Made by a program: the position numbers and the translations under genes
The notes under the pieces: model-generated
What the model was told of the DNA's origin: nothing
The model's database searches: none
What the model saw: only the letters and a program-made list of their open reading frames with translations
Part shown: positions 36,411 through 44,030 of the stretch, one piece after another
Layout of the letters: each line of letters begins with the position of its first letter
How positions within the stretch are numbered: the first letter of the stretch is position 1
DNA from: Microtetraspora niveoalba
GTDB lineage: Bacteria > Actinomycetota > Actinomycetes > Streptosporangiales > Streptosporangiaceae
Length of the DNA stretch: 64,000 bases
NCBI RefSeq assembly: GCF_001570405.1
Contig: NZ_BBYM01000017.1
Span: 1 to 64,000, forward strand
Direction: 5' to 3'

Positions 36411-37163
36411 ATGCGGCGGGCGAGTGACCGACTGGGCGTGGCCGTGAGTGTCGCGCGCCTCGCGGTCTTCTCGCCCGTCGACAACACCGCCCGGGTGGAC
36501 GTCGTCGTCCGGCGCCTCGGCGACGCCATCGCCCTCGGCCTGCTCGCCGACGGCGAGCAGCTCCCCAGCGAGGCCGAGCTGGCCGGCCGTCTCGGCGTCT
36601 CGACCGTGACCGTACGCGAGGCCCTCATGGCGCTGCGGCAGCGGGGACTCGTCGAGACCAGGCGAGGCAGGGGCGGCGGCAGCTTCGCCCGCGCCCCCCT
36701 GGAACCGGACGTGAGCGAGCGGCTCGCCGACCTGGCCGTGGACGAGCTGCGCGACATCGGCGACCACTACGCGGCCATCGCCGGGGCCGCCGCGCGGCTC
36801 GCCGCTCAGCGCTCCCTGCCCTCGGACGTCACCCCGCTGTGGCGCTCGCTCGACGAGATGGCCGCCGCCGAGTCGAGCGCGCAGCTTCGCCGGCTGGACG
36901 GCCGCTTCCACATCGAGGTGGCGGCCGCCTCCCAGTCCGCGCGGCTCACCCGGGAGGAGATCCGGTTACAGGCCGACATCGGACCGTTGCTGTGGCTTTC
37001 GCACGAGGACCTGGGCGGGCACGATGAGACGGCGGCACAGCATCGCGCCATCGCCGAGGCGATCGGCGCGGGCGACGCCGACCTGGCGCGCGACCTCGCC
37101 GAGCGGCACGTGCTCGACGCCACGGACCACCTGATCGAGCTTCGGCTGCGGCTCCGGGAGTAA
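36411..37163 (+). CDS. GntR/FadR-family transcriptional regulator
   Basis: A 250-residue regulator. The winged helix is LPSEAELAGRLGVSTVTVREALMALRQRGLVETRRG with a glycine-rich wing, and the all-helical FCD ligand domain follows (RFHIEVAAASQS and HRAIAEAIGAGDADLARDLAERH, with His/Asp residues that could hold a metal). It diverges from the importer operon and is followed after four bases by the Cache-domain gene. The ATG at 36411 gives the longest form; GTG 36444 (MSVARLAVFSPVDN) is an equally likely start. Confidence 0.88.
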   Translation: MRRASDRLGVAVSVARLAVFSPVDNTARVDVVVRRLGDAIALGLLADGEQLPSEAELAGRLGVSTVTVREALMALRQRGLVETRRGRGGGSFARAPLEPDVSERLADLAVDELRDIGDHYAAIAGAAARLAAQRSLPSDVTPLWRSLDEMAAAESSAQLRRLDGRFHIEVAAASQSARLTREEIRLQADIGPLLWLSHEDLGGHDETAAQHRAIAEAIGAGDADLARDLAERHVLDATDHLIELRLRLRE

Positions 37164-37167
37164 GACG

Positions 37168-38016
37168 ATGACCACACGGTCGGACACGGCGCGGCCGGAC
37201 GCCGCGAGATCGGACGCGCCGCCGGGCCCCGGCCCCGCCACCCCGCGGGCCACTTTGCGGGCCGCTTCGCGGGCCACGTCGGCCGCCGCGGTCCCGGCCC
37301 CGCCTCCTGCCGTACCGGCCGTCACGGCCCCGGACGAGGCGGCCGTCCTGGCGCGCGTGCGCGACACCGCGGAGGAGGTCTTCGCGGCCCTCGCCGACGT
37401 GCGCGCCGCCACCGCCGGCCGGGCCCGTGCCGTACGGCGGGGCGGGCGCGCGCTGGTCAGCGCCGACCTCGCCGCGCTGCGCCCCCTGCTGTTCGGCCGG
37501 CTCGGCACGATCATCGCCGGCATCGGGTTCATCGCCGCGCCCGGGCTGCTCGCCGACGCGCCCTGGTACCTGGAGTGGTGGCAGGAGAGCCCGGCGGGGC
37601 CGCCCGTGCAGCTCCTGCGCGACCTCGACCCGTCGAGCAGCGCCTTCTACGACTACACGCACTGGGACTGGTACACCGGCCCCGAGTCGGGCGCGGAGCG
37701 CACCGTCTGCGGGCCGTACGTCGACTATCTGTGCACCGACGAGTACAGCCTCACCCTGTCGGTGCCGGTGACCCTGGACGGCGTGTTCCTCGGAGTGGCC
37801 GCGGCCGACGTGTTCGTGCGCCGCTTCCAGGCGGCCGTGCTGCCCGCGCTCAGGGAGGTCCCCGTTCCGGCGTTCCTGGTCAACGCCCAGGGCCGGGTGG
37901 TCGCGTCCAACACCGCCCGCTGGGTCGCCGGGTCCGTGTACCGGGGGGCCGAGGGCTTCGCGGTCCGCCCGGTGCCGGGCCTGCCGCTGGCGCTCGTCGA
38001 GGGCACCGGCCGCTAG
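37168..38016 (+). CDS. Cache-domain protein without membrane segments
   Basis: A 282-residue protein. The first 50 residues are Ala/Pro/Thr-rich and likely disordered. From about residue 105 a Cache/PDC-like sensor domain follows: WYLEWWQ, SSAFYDYTHWDWYTGPES, CGPYVDYLCTDEYSLTLSVPV, then GVFLGVAAADVFVRRF and PAFLVNAQGRVVASN. Cache domains usually bind small ligands outside the cell in receptors; this one has no signal or membrane helix and no output domain. It is tied to the GntR gene (four-base gap) and faces the polyamine-type importer, so it may sense the same ligand in the cytoplasm. That link is inference. Confidence 0.75.
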   Translation: MTTRSDTARPDAARSDAPPGPGPATPRATLRAASRATSAAAVPAPPPAVPAVTAPDEAAVLARVRDTAEEVFAALADVRAATAGRARAVRRGGRALVSADLAALRPLLFGRLGTIIAGIGFIAAPGLLADAPWYLEWWQESPAGPPVQLLRDLDPSSSAFYDYTHWDWYTGPESGAERTVCGPYVDYLCTDEYSLTLSVPVTLDGVFLGVAAADVFVRRFQAAVLPALREVPVPAFLVNAQGRVVASNTARWVAGSVYRGAEGFAVRPVPGLPLALVEGTGR

Positions 38017-38034
38017 GCCGGCTCCCGCCTGCGG

Positions 38035-38040
38035 CAGAAT
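38035..38040 (+). promoter_or_regulatory. Possible -10 element of hisI (CAGAAT)
   Basis: CAGAAT lies six bases before the hisI ATG, and no ribosome site is visible, so the transcript may be leaderless. The hexamer keeps the second A and last T but lacks the first T. Confidence 0.35.
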
Positions 38041-38046
38041 TGGCGC

Positions 38047-38457
38047 ATGTCCCTCGACCCGAAGATCGCCGCGCGGCTGAAGCGCACCACCGACGGGCTG
38101 GTGCCCGCCGTCGTCCAGCAGTACGACACCGGCGAGGTGCTGATGCTCGCCTGGATGGACGACGAGGCGCTGCACCGCACGCTCACCACGGGCCGTGCCA
38201 CGTACTGGTCCCGCAGCCGGGGGGAGTACTGGGTCAAGGGCGACACGTCGGGCAACGTCCAGTGGGTGAGGTCGGCCAGCCTCGACTGCGACGGCGACAC
38301 GATCCTGCTGAAGGTCGACCAGGTGGGCGCCGCCTGCCACACCGGTGACCGCACCTGCTTCGACGCGGGCTTCCTCGACGTCGCCCAGGGCGACGGCGGC
38401 ACGGACGGGGACACCGACGGCGGCACGGGCGGCGACACGGACGGCGAGCGGTCATGA
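38047..38457 (+). CDS. hisI: Phosphoribosyl-AMP cyclohydrolase
   Basis: Zinc enzyme that opens the purine ring of PR-AMP, the third step of histidine synthesis. 136 residues. [45 protein letters not shown] and [10 protein letters not shown] hold the metal and zinc-site Asp and Cys residues. No HisE domain is attached. The last 20 residues are an acidic Gly/Thr/Asp repeat ([10 protein letters not shown]) absent from typical HisI. It lies 13.3 kb from hisF, and its stop overlaps the TIGR02234 gene by four bases. Confidence 0.95.
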   Translation: MSLDPKIAARLKRTTDGLVPAVVQQYDTGEVLMLAWMDDEALHRTLTTGRATYWSRSRGEYWVKGDTSGNVQWVRSASLDCDGDTILLKVDQVGAACHTGDRTCFDAGFLDVAQGDGGTDGDTDGGTGGDTDGERS

Positions 38458-39131
38458 CGTCGCCAGGGGGCGCGGGAGGCCCGGCCGCCGGGACGCCGGG
38501 GGCCGCGGCGTCCCCGCCCGCTCCCCGGCGGAGCTCGGCGCGGCGCTCGCTGACGGCCTGGCTGGTGGGCTGCGCGGCCGGCGCGGGCCTGGTGCTGCTC
38601 GCCGGGGGCCGCGAGTGGGCCGCCGTGAACTACGAAGGCGCGACCGGAGGGCCGATCGCCGTCGACGGCGGCGACGCCGTTCCCGCACTCACGCCCCTCG
38701 CGCTGGCCGCCCTGGCGGCGGTCCTCGCGGTCTTCGCGACCAGGGGCCCGTGGCGGCGGCTGGTCGGCGTGGTGCTCGCGGGCTGCGGCGCCGGCATCGC
38801 GGCGCTGGCCTGGCCGTCCCGGCTGAGCGCGCGGGCGGTGGAGGTCGCCGAGACCACGCGCTCGTTGTCGGGACAGGCGGCGCACGTGACGACGTCGGCG
38901 TGGCCGTGGGCCGCGGTCGCCGGGGGTGTCCTGCTCGCCGCCTGCGGCGTGGCGGCCGTTCTGGTCGGCGGCGCCTGGCCCGGCATGTCCGGCAAGTACG
39001 AGCGCCGTTCCGGCGCGGGCGGCCGGAAGACGTCCCGGGTCAGCGGGGACCGGGCGTTGTGGGACGCGATCGACGAAGGCGCCGACCCGACGGTCGATTC
39101 AGATGATCATTCTGGAAATGACAGCAAATAG
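38454..39131 (+). CDS. TIGR02234-type Trp-cluster membrane protein
   Basis: A 225-residue protein with four membrane segments (about 34-51, 78-94, 103-121 and 148-173), the [20 protein letters not shown] start and the [20 protein letters not shown] segment of the actinobacterial trp-region membrane protein family TIGR02234. Function is unknown, but the gene is repeatedly found between trpE and trpC. Here it directly follows hisI by a four-base overlap, where trpE would be expected. The tail is charged and acidic. Confidence 0.85.
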   Translation: MTSPGGAGGPAAGTPGAAASPPAPRRSSARRSLTAWLVGCAAGAGLVLLAGGREWAAVNYEGATGGPIAVDGGDAVPALTPLALAALAAVLAVFATRGPWRRLVGVVLAGCGAGIAALAWPSRLSARAVEVAETTRSLSGQAAHVTTSAWPWAAVAGGVLLAACGVAAVLVGGAWPGMSGKYERRSGAGGRKTSRVSGDRALWDAIDEGADPTVDSDDHSGNDSK

Positions 39132-39273
39132 TGAGGAAACCGCACATGAAGTGGTGATTTCCACCTTTGCGACATCATCACAAATCGTCCACGAAGTGGA
39201 TACCTGACCAACAGGCGCGTCATATGTCGCTAAGCTCCGGTGCCGCAACTCATGACCATATAGGAGTCATTAA
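39132..39273 (+). promoter_or_regulatory. AT-richer control region before the CD225 gene
   Basis: This 142-base gap is clearly lower in GC than its surroundings. TAAGCT (39231-39236) is a candidate -10. CCAC-GAA-GTGG (39190-39200) and GTGGTGATTTCCAC (39151-39164) are short palindromes that could be operators. AGGAG (39262-39266) gives a good ribosome site for the ATG at 39274. Confidence 0.45.
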
Positions 39274-39681
39274 ATGAGCTACGGAAACCAGCCGGGCGAC
39301 ATGGGGGGCTACGGGGCCCAGCCGCCCGGTGGCGGATACGGCCCGCCTCCCGGCGACGGGGGCTACCCGCCGCCCGGTGGCTATCCGCCGCCCGGCGGGT
39401 ACGGTGCCGCGCCGACCCCCCCGAACAACCACCTCGTGATGGCCATCATCACCACGGTCCTGTGCTGTCTCCCCCTCGGCGTCGTGTCGATCGTGTACGC
39501 CACCCAGGTGAACTCTAAGTGGGCGATGGGCGACTACCAGGGCGCCCAGGCCGCCTCGGAGTCGGCCAAGAAGTGGTGGCTCGCGTCCCTGATCACGGCC
39601 GCCGTCCTCTTCGTGCTGTACATCATCCTCGTCGTCGTGCTCGGCGTGTTCAGCGCCAGCGTGAGCACCTCGTCATACTGA
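39274..39681 (+). CDS. CD225/dispanin-family membrane protein
   Basis: A 135-residue protein. The first 48 residues are Gly/Pro/Tyr-rich with GGYPPPGGYPPPGGYG repeats. The rest is a CD225/dispanin domain: NNHLVMAIITTVLCCLPLG as the first hydrophobic segment, a cytoplasmic loop VYATQVNSKWAMGDYQGA with ASESAKKW, then a second span (WWLASLITAAVLFVLYIILVVV). Bacterial members are thought to act at membranes, but their role is unknown. It lies in the trp cluster, six bases before the DUF2752 gene, with its own control region. Confidence 0.88.
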   Translation: MSYGNQPGDMGGYGAQPPGGGYGPPPGDGGYPPPGGYPPPGGYGAAPTPPNNHLVMAIITTVLCCLPLGVVSIVYATQVNSKWAMGDYQGAQAASESAKKWWLASLITAAVLFVLYIILVVVLGVFSASVSTSSY

Positions 39682-39686
39682 GGGTC

Positions 39687-40118
39687 ATGACGGCGACGAC
39701 CCATGAGCGGCGCGGCGCGGACCGGCTCCGGTCGGTGCTCGCGCCGCTCGGTGTCGCGGCGGTCACCGGCGCGGCCTTCGCGTTCGTGGGCGCCGTGGAC
39801 CCCAACCAGCCGGGGCACTACCCGACGTGCCCCTTCCTCTTCCTGACCGGGCTCTACTGTCCCGGCTGCGGCACCCTGCGCGCCATGCACGCGCTCGCCC
39901 ACGCCGACCCTCTCGCGGCGCTCGGGCTGAACCCGCTCGCGGTGGCCGTCATCCCGTTCCTGCTGTTCTGGTGGGGGCGCTGGGCGCTGCGTTCCTGGCA
40001 GGGCCGGCCCGCCCGCACGACCCTCGCCCGGCCCGCCTATCTGTGGGCCTTCCTCGCCCTCGTGATCGTCTATTGGGTCGTGCGAAACCTCCCATTCGGT
40101 CACGTCCTGGCCCCCTGA
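39687..40118 (+). CDS. DUF2752 membrane protein
   Basis: A 143-residue protein with three membrane segments. The motif CPFLFLTGLYCPGCGTLRAMHAL followed by NPLAVAVIPF is the DUF2752 signature; the cysteines in YCPGCGTLR could bind a metal or form a disulfide. DUF2752 genes often accompany CD225/TM2-type proteins, as here, and occur near trpC in streptomycetes (from memory). Function unknown. The ATG follows an AGGGTC site five bases after the CD225 stop. Confidence 0.85.
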   Translation: MTATTHERRGADRLRSVLAPLGVAAVTGAAFAFVGAVDPNQPGHYPTCPFLFLTGLYCPGCGTLRAMHALAHADPLAALGLNPLAVAVIPFLLFWWGRWALRSWQGRPARTTLARPAYLWAFLALVIVYWVVRNLPFGHVLAP

Positions 40119-40154
40119 CGAGACCCGATGGCCGAGCGGCCCCGGTGAGGCCGA

Positions 40155-40160
40155 TAGCAT
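40155..40160 (+). promoter_or_regulatory. Candidate -10 element for the trpC leader (TAGCAT)
   Basis: TAGCAT fits TANNNT and would start a transcript near 40167, about 40 bases before the leader reading frame and 120 before trpC. No matching -35 is apparent. Confidence 0.35.
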
Positions 40161-40206
40161 CGGCAGGGCAAGGTAGCGACAGCAGCGACCGGAGGGACCG
40201 CTTCTC

Positions 40207-40290
40207 GTGAGCGAGCGTAGCGAGCGAACAGGTTTGCGCGGCAGTGTTCACTCATGCGGGCTCCGAGCCGATGGCGAGGAGGGCTCATGA
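40207..40290 (+). CDS. Short leader reading frame overlapping trpC
   Basis: A 27-codon frame from GTG 40207 to TGA 40290. GGAGGG (40191-40196) lies ten bases upstream, and the TGA overlaps the trpC ATG in an ATGA, so translation of trpC could be coupled to it. Its first codons are a repeated GAGCGAGC-type sequence that recurs at gene starts in many actinomycetes and encodes MSERSERT. The peptide has no tryptophan codon, so it is not a classic attenuator leader. Whether it is translated is unproven. Confidence 0.45.
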   Translation: MSERSERTGLRGSVHSCGLRADGEEGS

Positions 40291-41099
40291 GCGTTCTCGA
40301 CGAGATCATCACCGGCGTCCGCGAGGACCTGGAGGCCCGGCAGAAGGCCGTGCCGATCGAGCTTCTCAAGGAGCGCGCCGGGCGGGCGCCCGCGACGAAG
40401 GACGCCTACGCCGCACTCGGCGGCGACAAGGTGTCGGTGATCGCCGAGGTGAAGCGGTCGAGCCCGTCCAAGGGCGCACTGGCCGCCATCGCCGACCCCG
40501 CCGCCCTCGCCGCGGACTACGAGGCCGGCGGCGCGCACGTGATCAGCGTGCTGACCGAGCGGCGCAGGTTCGGCGGCACTCTCGAGGACCTGGCCTCGGT
40601 CCGGTCCGCCGTGGACATCCCCATCCTGCGCAAGGACTTCATCGTCACCTCCTACCAGCTCTGGGAGGCCCGGGCGTACGGCGCGGACCTGGCGCTGCTC
40701 ATCGTGGCCGCCCTGGAGCAGAACGCGCTCGTCTCGCTCATCGAGCGGGCCGAGTCGATCGGCCTCGCCCCGCTGGTCGAGGTGCACACCGAGGAGGAGC
40801 TGGACCGCGCCCTCGCCGCCGGAGCCAGGATCATCGGCGTCAACGCGCGCAACCTCAAGACCCTGGAAGTCGACCGGGACGTCTTCGCCAAGATCGCACC
40901 CAAGATCCCCGACGGCGTCATCAAGATCGCCGAGTCGGGTGTGCGCGGTCCGCACGACCTGCTCGCGTACGCGCGGGCCGGCGCGGACGCGGTGCTGGTG
41001 GGCGAGAGCCTGGTCACCGGCAAGGACCCCAGGGCCGCCGTGAACGATCTGGTGACCGCCGGCGCCCACCCATCGTCACGGCAGGAGAGGCAGTCGTGA
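40287..41099 (+). CDS. trpC: Indole-3-glycerol phosphate synthase
   Basis: A (beta/alpha)8 enzyme of 270 residues that closes CdRP to indole-3-glycerol phosphate. [13 protein letters not shown] holds the catalytic Glu and Lys, PILRKDFIV the second lysine, and [13 protein letters not shown] and [10 protein letters not shown] bind the phosphate. The ATG at 40287 is chosen for the GAGGAGGG ribosome site just before it and the typical start [10 protein letters not shown]. Stop overlaps the trpB GTG by four bases. Confidence 0.97.
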   Translation: MSVLDEIITGVREDLEARQKAVPIELLKERAGRAPATKDAYAALGGDKVSVIAEVKRSSPSKGALAAIADPAALAADYEAGGAHVISVLTERRRFGGTLEDLASVRSAVDIPILRKDFIVTSYQLWEARAYGADLALLIVAALEQNALVSLIERAESIGLAPLVEVHTEEELDRALAAGARIIGVNARNLKTLEVDRDVFAKIAPKIPDGVIKIAESGVRGPHDLLAYARAGADAVLVGESLVTGKDPRAAVNDLVTAGAHPSSRQERQS

Positions 41100-42340
41100 G
41101 CCTGACAGAAGGACCCATCCTCACCGCGGCGGACCTCGCCGGCAACGGCGTGTACGGCGACGACCCGGACGGCCACGGCAAGTTCGGCGTCTTCGGCGGG
41201 CGGTTCGTGCCCGAGGCCCTGATCCCGGCGCTCGACGAGGTGGCCGCCGAGTACGAGAAGGCCAAGAACGACGAGGAGTTCCTCCGCGAGTTCGACCACC
41301 TGCTGCGCACGTACGCGGGCCGGCCGACCACGCTCACCGAGGTGCCGAGGTTCGCGGCGCACGCGGGCGGCGCCCGGATCGTCCTCAAGCGCGAGGACCT
41401 CACCCACACCGGCGCGCACAAGATCAACAACGTGCTGGGGCAGGCCCTGCTGACCCGGCGGCTGGGCAAGACCCGGGTGATCGCCGAGACCGGCGCGGGC
41501 CAGCACGGCGTCGCCACCGCGACCGCCGCCGCCCTGCTCGGCCTGGAGTGCGTCATCTACATGGGGGCCGTGGACTGCGAGCGCCAGGCGCTCAACGTCG
41601 CGCGGATGAAGCTCCTCGGCGCGACGGTCGTGCCGGTCACCAACGGCAGCCAGACGCTCAAGGACGCGATCAACGAGGCGTTCCGCGACTGGGTCACGAA
41701 CGTCGACCGCACCCACTACCTCTTCGGCACCGTGGCCGGGCCGCACCCGTTCCCGGAGATCGTCCGCGACTTCGCCCGGATCATCGGCGTCGAGGCCCGG
41801 CGCCAGATCGTCGAGCTGACCGGCCGGCTGCCCGACGCGGTCTGCGCGGCGGTCGGCGGCGGTTCCAACGCCATCGGGATCTTCCACGCATTCATCGGCG
41901 ACGAGGGGGTCCGGCTCCACGGCTACGAGGCCGCCGGACGCGGCCTGGAGACGGGAGAGCACGCGCTCACCCTCACCGCGGGGAGCGTCGGCGTGCTGCA
42001 CGGCGCCCGCACCTACGTCCTGCAGGACGAGGAGGGCCAGACCATCGAGTCCCACTCGATCTCGGCCGGCCTCGACTACCCCGGCGTGGGCCCCGAGCAC
42101 GCGTGGCTGAAGGACTCCGGCCGGGCCGTCTACGAAGGCGTCAGCGACGCCGAGGCGATGGAGGCGTTCGCCCTGCTCGCCCGCACCGAGGGCATCATCC
42201 CGGCGATCGAGTCCTCGCACGCCCTCGCCGGCGCCCTGAGACTCGGTCGCGAGCTCGGCCCGGAGGCCACCATCCTGGTGAACCTCTCCGGTCGCGGCGA
42301 CAAGGACATGGGCACCGCGATGAAGTACTTCGACCTCTAA
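41096..42340 (+). CDS. trpB: Tryptophan synthase beta subunit
   Basis: PLP enzyme that joins indole and serine to tryptophan. 414 residues, TrpB1 type. [15 protein letters not shown] near the start, the PLP lysine in [15 protein letters not shown], the phosphate loop VGGGSNAIG and the C-terminal [10 protein letters not shown] are present. It works as an alpha2-beta2 complex with TrpA, encoded 125 bases downstream. GTG start coupled to trpC. The small trpX-like gene that streptomycetes may carry between trpC and trpB is absent. Confidence 0.97.
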   Translation: MSLTEGPILTAADLAGNGVYGDDPDGHGKFGVFGGRFVPEALIPALDEVAAEYEKAKNDEEFLREFDHLLRTYAGRPTTLTEVPRFAAHAGGARIVLKREDLTHTGAHKINNVLGQALLTRRLGKTRVIAETGAGQHGVATATAAALLGLECVIYMGAVDCERQALNVARMKLLGATVVPVTNGSQTLKDAINEAFRDWVTNVDRTHYLFGTVAGPHPFPEIVRDFARIIGVEARRQIVELTGRLPDAVCAAVGGGSNAIGIFHAFIGDEGVRLHGYEAAGRGLETGEHALTLTAGSVGVLHGARTYVLQDEEGQTIESHSISAGLDYPGVGPEHAWLKDSGRAVYEGVSDAEAMEAFALLARTEGIIPAIESSHALAGALRLGRELGPEATILVNLSGRGDKDMGTAMKYFDL

Positions 42341-42465
42341 GCCGAAGCCAAGCCGATCCACGCCGATCTTCCGACCGGACAGGGGAGCCGGGCCGGCGAC
42401 GGTGGAGCGGTGAACGGCGGCCCCACCCGGGCGAGGTGGATCCGACCCAGACGAACGGAAATCCG

Positions 42466-43260
42466 ATGACGACACTTCAGACGGTCTTCTCGAAGGCGCG
42501 CGCCGAGAACCGCGCCGCCCTCGTCGGCTACCTGCCGGCCGGTTTCCCCACCAAGGAGGGGGCCGTCGCCGCCGCCACCGCCATGGTGGAGGCCGGGTGC
42601 GACGTGATCGAGATCGGCCTGCCGTACTCCGACCCGCTGATGGACGGTCCCACCATCCAGGACGCCGTCCACCGCTCCCTTTCGAACGGCACCCGCATCG
42701 CCGACGTCATGCGCACCGTCGAGGGCGTCGCCGCGACCGGCGCCGCGACCCTCGTCATGACGTACTGGAACCCGATCGACCGGTACGGCGCGGGCCGCTT
42801 CGCGCGTGACCTGGCCAACGCGGGCGGCGTCGGGACGATCACCCCCGACCTCACCCCCGAGGAGTCCGCGGTCTGGCTCCAGGAGAGCAAGGACGCGGGC
42901 ATCGACACCGTGTTCCTGGTCGCGCCCAGCTCCACCGAGGACCGCATCGGCAAGGTGGCCAAGATCTGCACCGGGTTCGTCTACGCGGCCTCCCTGATGG
43001 GCGTCACGGGCGCGCGCGAGTCGGTCGGCTCCGCCGCCGAGGGCCTGGTCGCCCGCACCAGACGGCACACCTCGCTGCCCGTCTGCGTCGGGCTCGGCGT
43101 GGGCACCGGCGCGCAGGCCGCCGAGGTGGCCGCCTACGCCGACGGCGTGATCGTCGGCTCCGCGTTCATCCGGCGCCTCCTCGACGCCCCGGACGAGGCG
43201 TCCGGGCTCGCGTCGGTGCGCGAGCTCGGGGCCGAGCTCGCCGCGGGAGTGCGCCGCTGA
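42466..43260 (+). CDS. trpA: Tryptophan synthase alpha subunit
   Basis: Cleaves indole-3-glycerol phosphate and channels indole to TrpB. 264 residues. GYLPAGFPTKEG, the catalytic Glu in VIEIGLPYSDP and the catalytic Asp in PLMDGPTIQ are seen, followed by SLMGVTGARESVG and VGLGVGTGAQAAEVA. The 125-base gap from trpB is larger than elsewhere in the cluster and shows no gene or strong hairpin. A terminator follows. Confidence 0.97.
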   Translation: MTTLQTVFSKARAENRAALVGYLPAGFPTKEGAVAAATAMVEAGCDVIEIGLPYSDPLMDGPTIQDAVHRSLSNGTRIADVMRTVEGVAATGAATLVMTYWNPIDRYGAGRFARDLANAGGVGTITPDLTPEESAVWLQESKDAGIDTVFLVAPSSTEDRIGKVAKICTGFVYAASLMGVTGARESVGSAAEGLVARTRRHTSLPVCVGLGVGTGAQAAEVAAYADGVIVGSAFIRRLLDAPDEASGLASVRELGAELAAGVRR

Positions 43261-43286
43261 GGGCTGCCGCGACCTGCGGCGACCGT

Positions 43287-43309
43287 CCCGGGCCCCGCGA
43301 GGGGCCGGG
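43287..43309 (+). terminator. Terminator hairpin after trpA
   Basis: CCCGGGCCCC (43287-43296) and GGGGCCGGG (43301-43309) pair around a GCGA loop with one bulged base, 27 bases after the trpA stop. Confidence 0.55.
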
Positions 43310-43369
43310 TGAACGGGGGGCGCGTGCTTAACCGGCGCTTATACCGTCCATGATGTGGTGGGCTCCAAG

Positions 43370-43410
43370 TAATGTGCGAAGGACACGGCCGCCACTTCCG
43401 AGTGGCGGCC
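43370..43410 (+). promoter_or_regulatory. Promoter and 5' hairpin of the MauE-DsbA unit
   Basis: TAATGT (43370-43375) is a candidate -10 that would start RNA near 43382. Directly after, GGCCGCCACT (43387-43396), loop TCCG, AGTGGCGGCC (43401-43410) make a perfect ten-base-pair hairpin at the 5' end of the transcript, 40 bases before the coding region. It may stabilise the mRNA or be a remnant terminator. Confidence 0.5.
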
Positions 43411-43450
43411 GGACATCGTGACGGCAGCGATGCCAACCCGCGAGGAGACG

Positions 43451-44020
43451 ATGGTGTTGACTTATCAGAAGGCCGCACCTGATCGACCGCGAACCGAACA
43501 TCCCGCGTTACCGTGGGTGACGACCGCGGCCCGACTGGTCCTCGCGGCGGTGCTCATCGTGGCGGGCGGCCTCAAGATCGGCGCGCCGGCGCTCTCGGTG
43601 CAGGCGGTCAAGGCGTACCAGCTCCTCCCGGACTCGCTGGCAACCGCCATCGGATACGGCCTGCCCATCATCGAGATCGTCATCGGCGTGCTGCTGGCGG
43701 TCGGCCTGCTGACCAGGGTCTCGGCCGTGGTCGCCGGGCTGCTCATGCTGGCGTTCGTCGTCGGCATCGCCTCGGCGTGGGCGCGCGGGCTGCGCATCGA
43801 CTGCGGGTGCTTCGGCGGAGGCGGTGAGCTGGCCGCGGGGCAGGACCCCAACTACCTCTGGGAGATCCTCCGTGACTTCGGCCTGGTGATCGTGGCCGCC
43901 TGGATCTTCATCCGGCCGCCGGGGCGCCTCGCGATGGACTCCGCGCTCGGCCTGTCCGGGAGGCGTGAGCCGTACCAGCCGGAAGGCGACATATTCCAGG
44001 GCGAACAGCCCGACGCATAG
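43451..44020 (+). CDS. MauE/DoxX-type redox membrane protein
   Basis: An integral membrane protein of 189 residues with four helices (about 21-41, 62-80, 86-106 and 128-146). ILVAGGLKIG-like sequence in helix 1 (VLIVAGGLKIGAP) and the motif IDCGCFGGGGEL with a CxC pair before the last helix are typical of the MauE/DoxX family, which passes reducing equivalents or oxidises thioredoxin-like partners. The next gene, ten bases on, is such a partner. ATG 43451 is used; GTG 43418 or TTG 43457 are alternatives. Confidence 0.82.
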   Translation: MVLTYQKAAPDRPRTEHPALPWVTTAARLVLAAVLIVAGGLKIGAPALSVQAVKAYQLLPDSLATAIGYGLPIIEIVIGVLLAVGLLTRVSAVVAGLLMLAFVVGIASAWARGLRIDCGCFGGGGELAAGQDPNYLWEILRDFGLVIVAAWIFIRPPGRLAMDSALGLSGRREPYQPEGDIFQGEQPDA

Positions 44021-44030
44021 GGAGAGACCC

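Noticed and set aside
24720-38046. Recent genomic island between hisF and hisI
   Set aside because: No integrase, transposase, tRNA edge or shift in composition is visible; reported only as a change in gene order.
40119-40206. T-box or Trp-responsive leader before trpC (GGAGGGACCGC resembles part of a T-box)
   Set aside because: Only a short fragment resembles the antiterminator, the region is too short for a full T-box, and there is no terminator or specifier stem.
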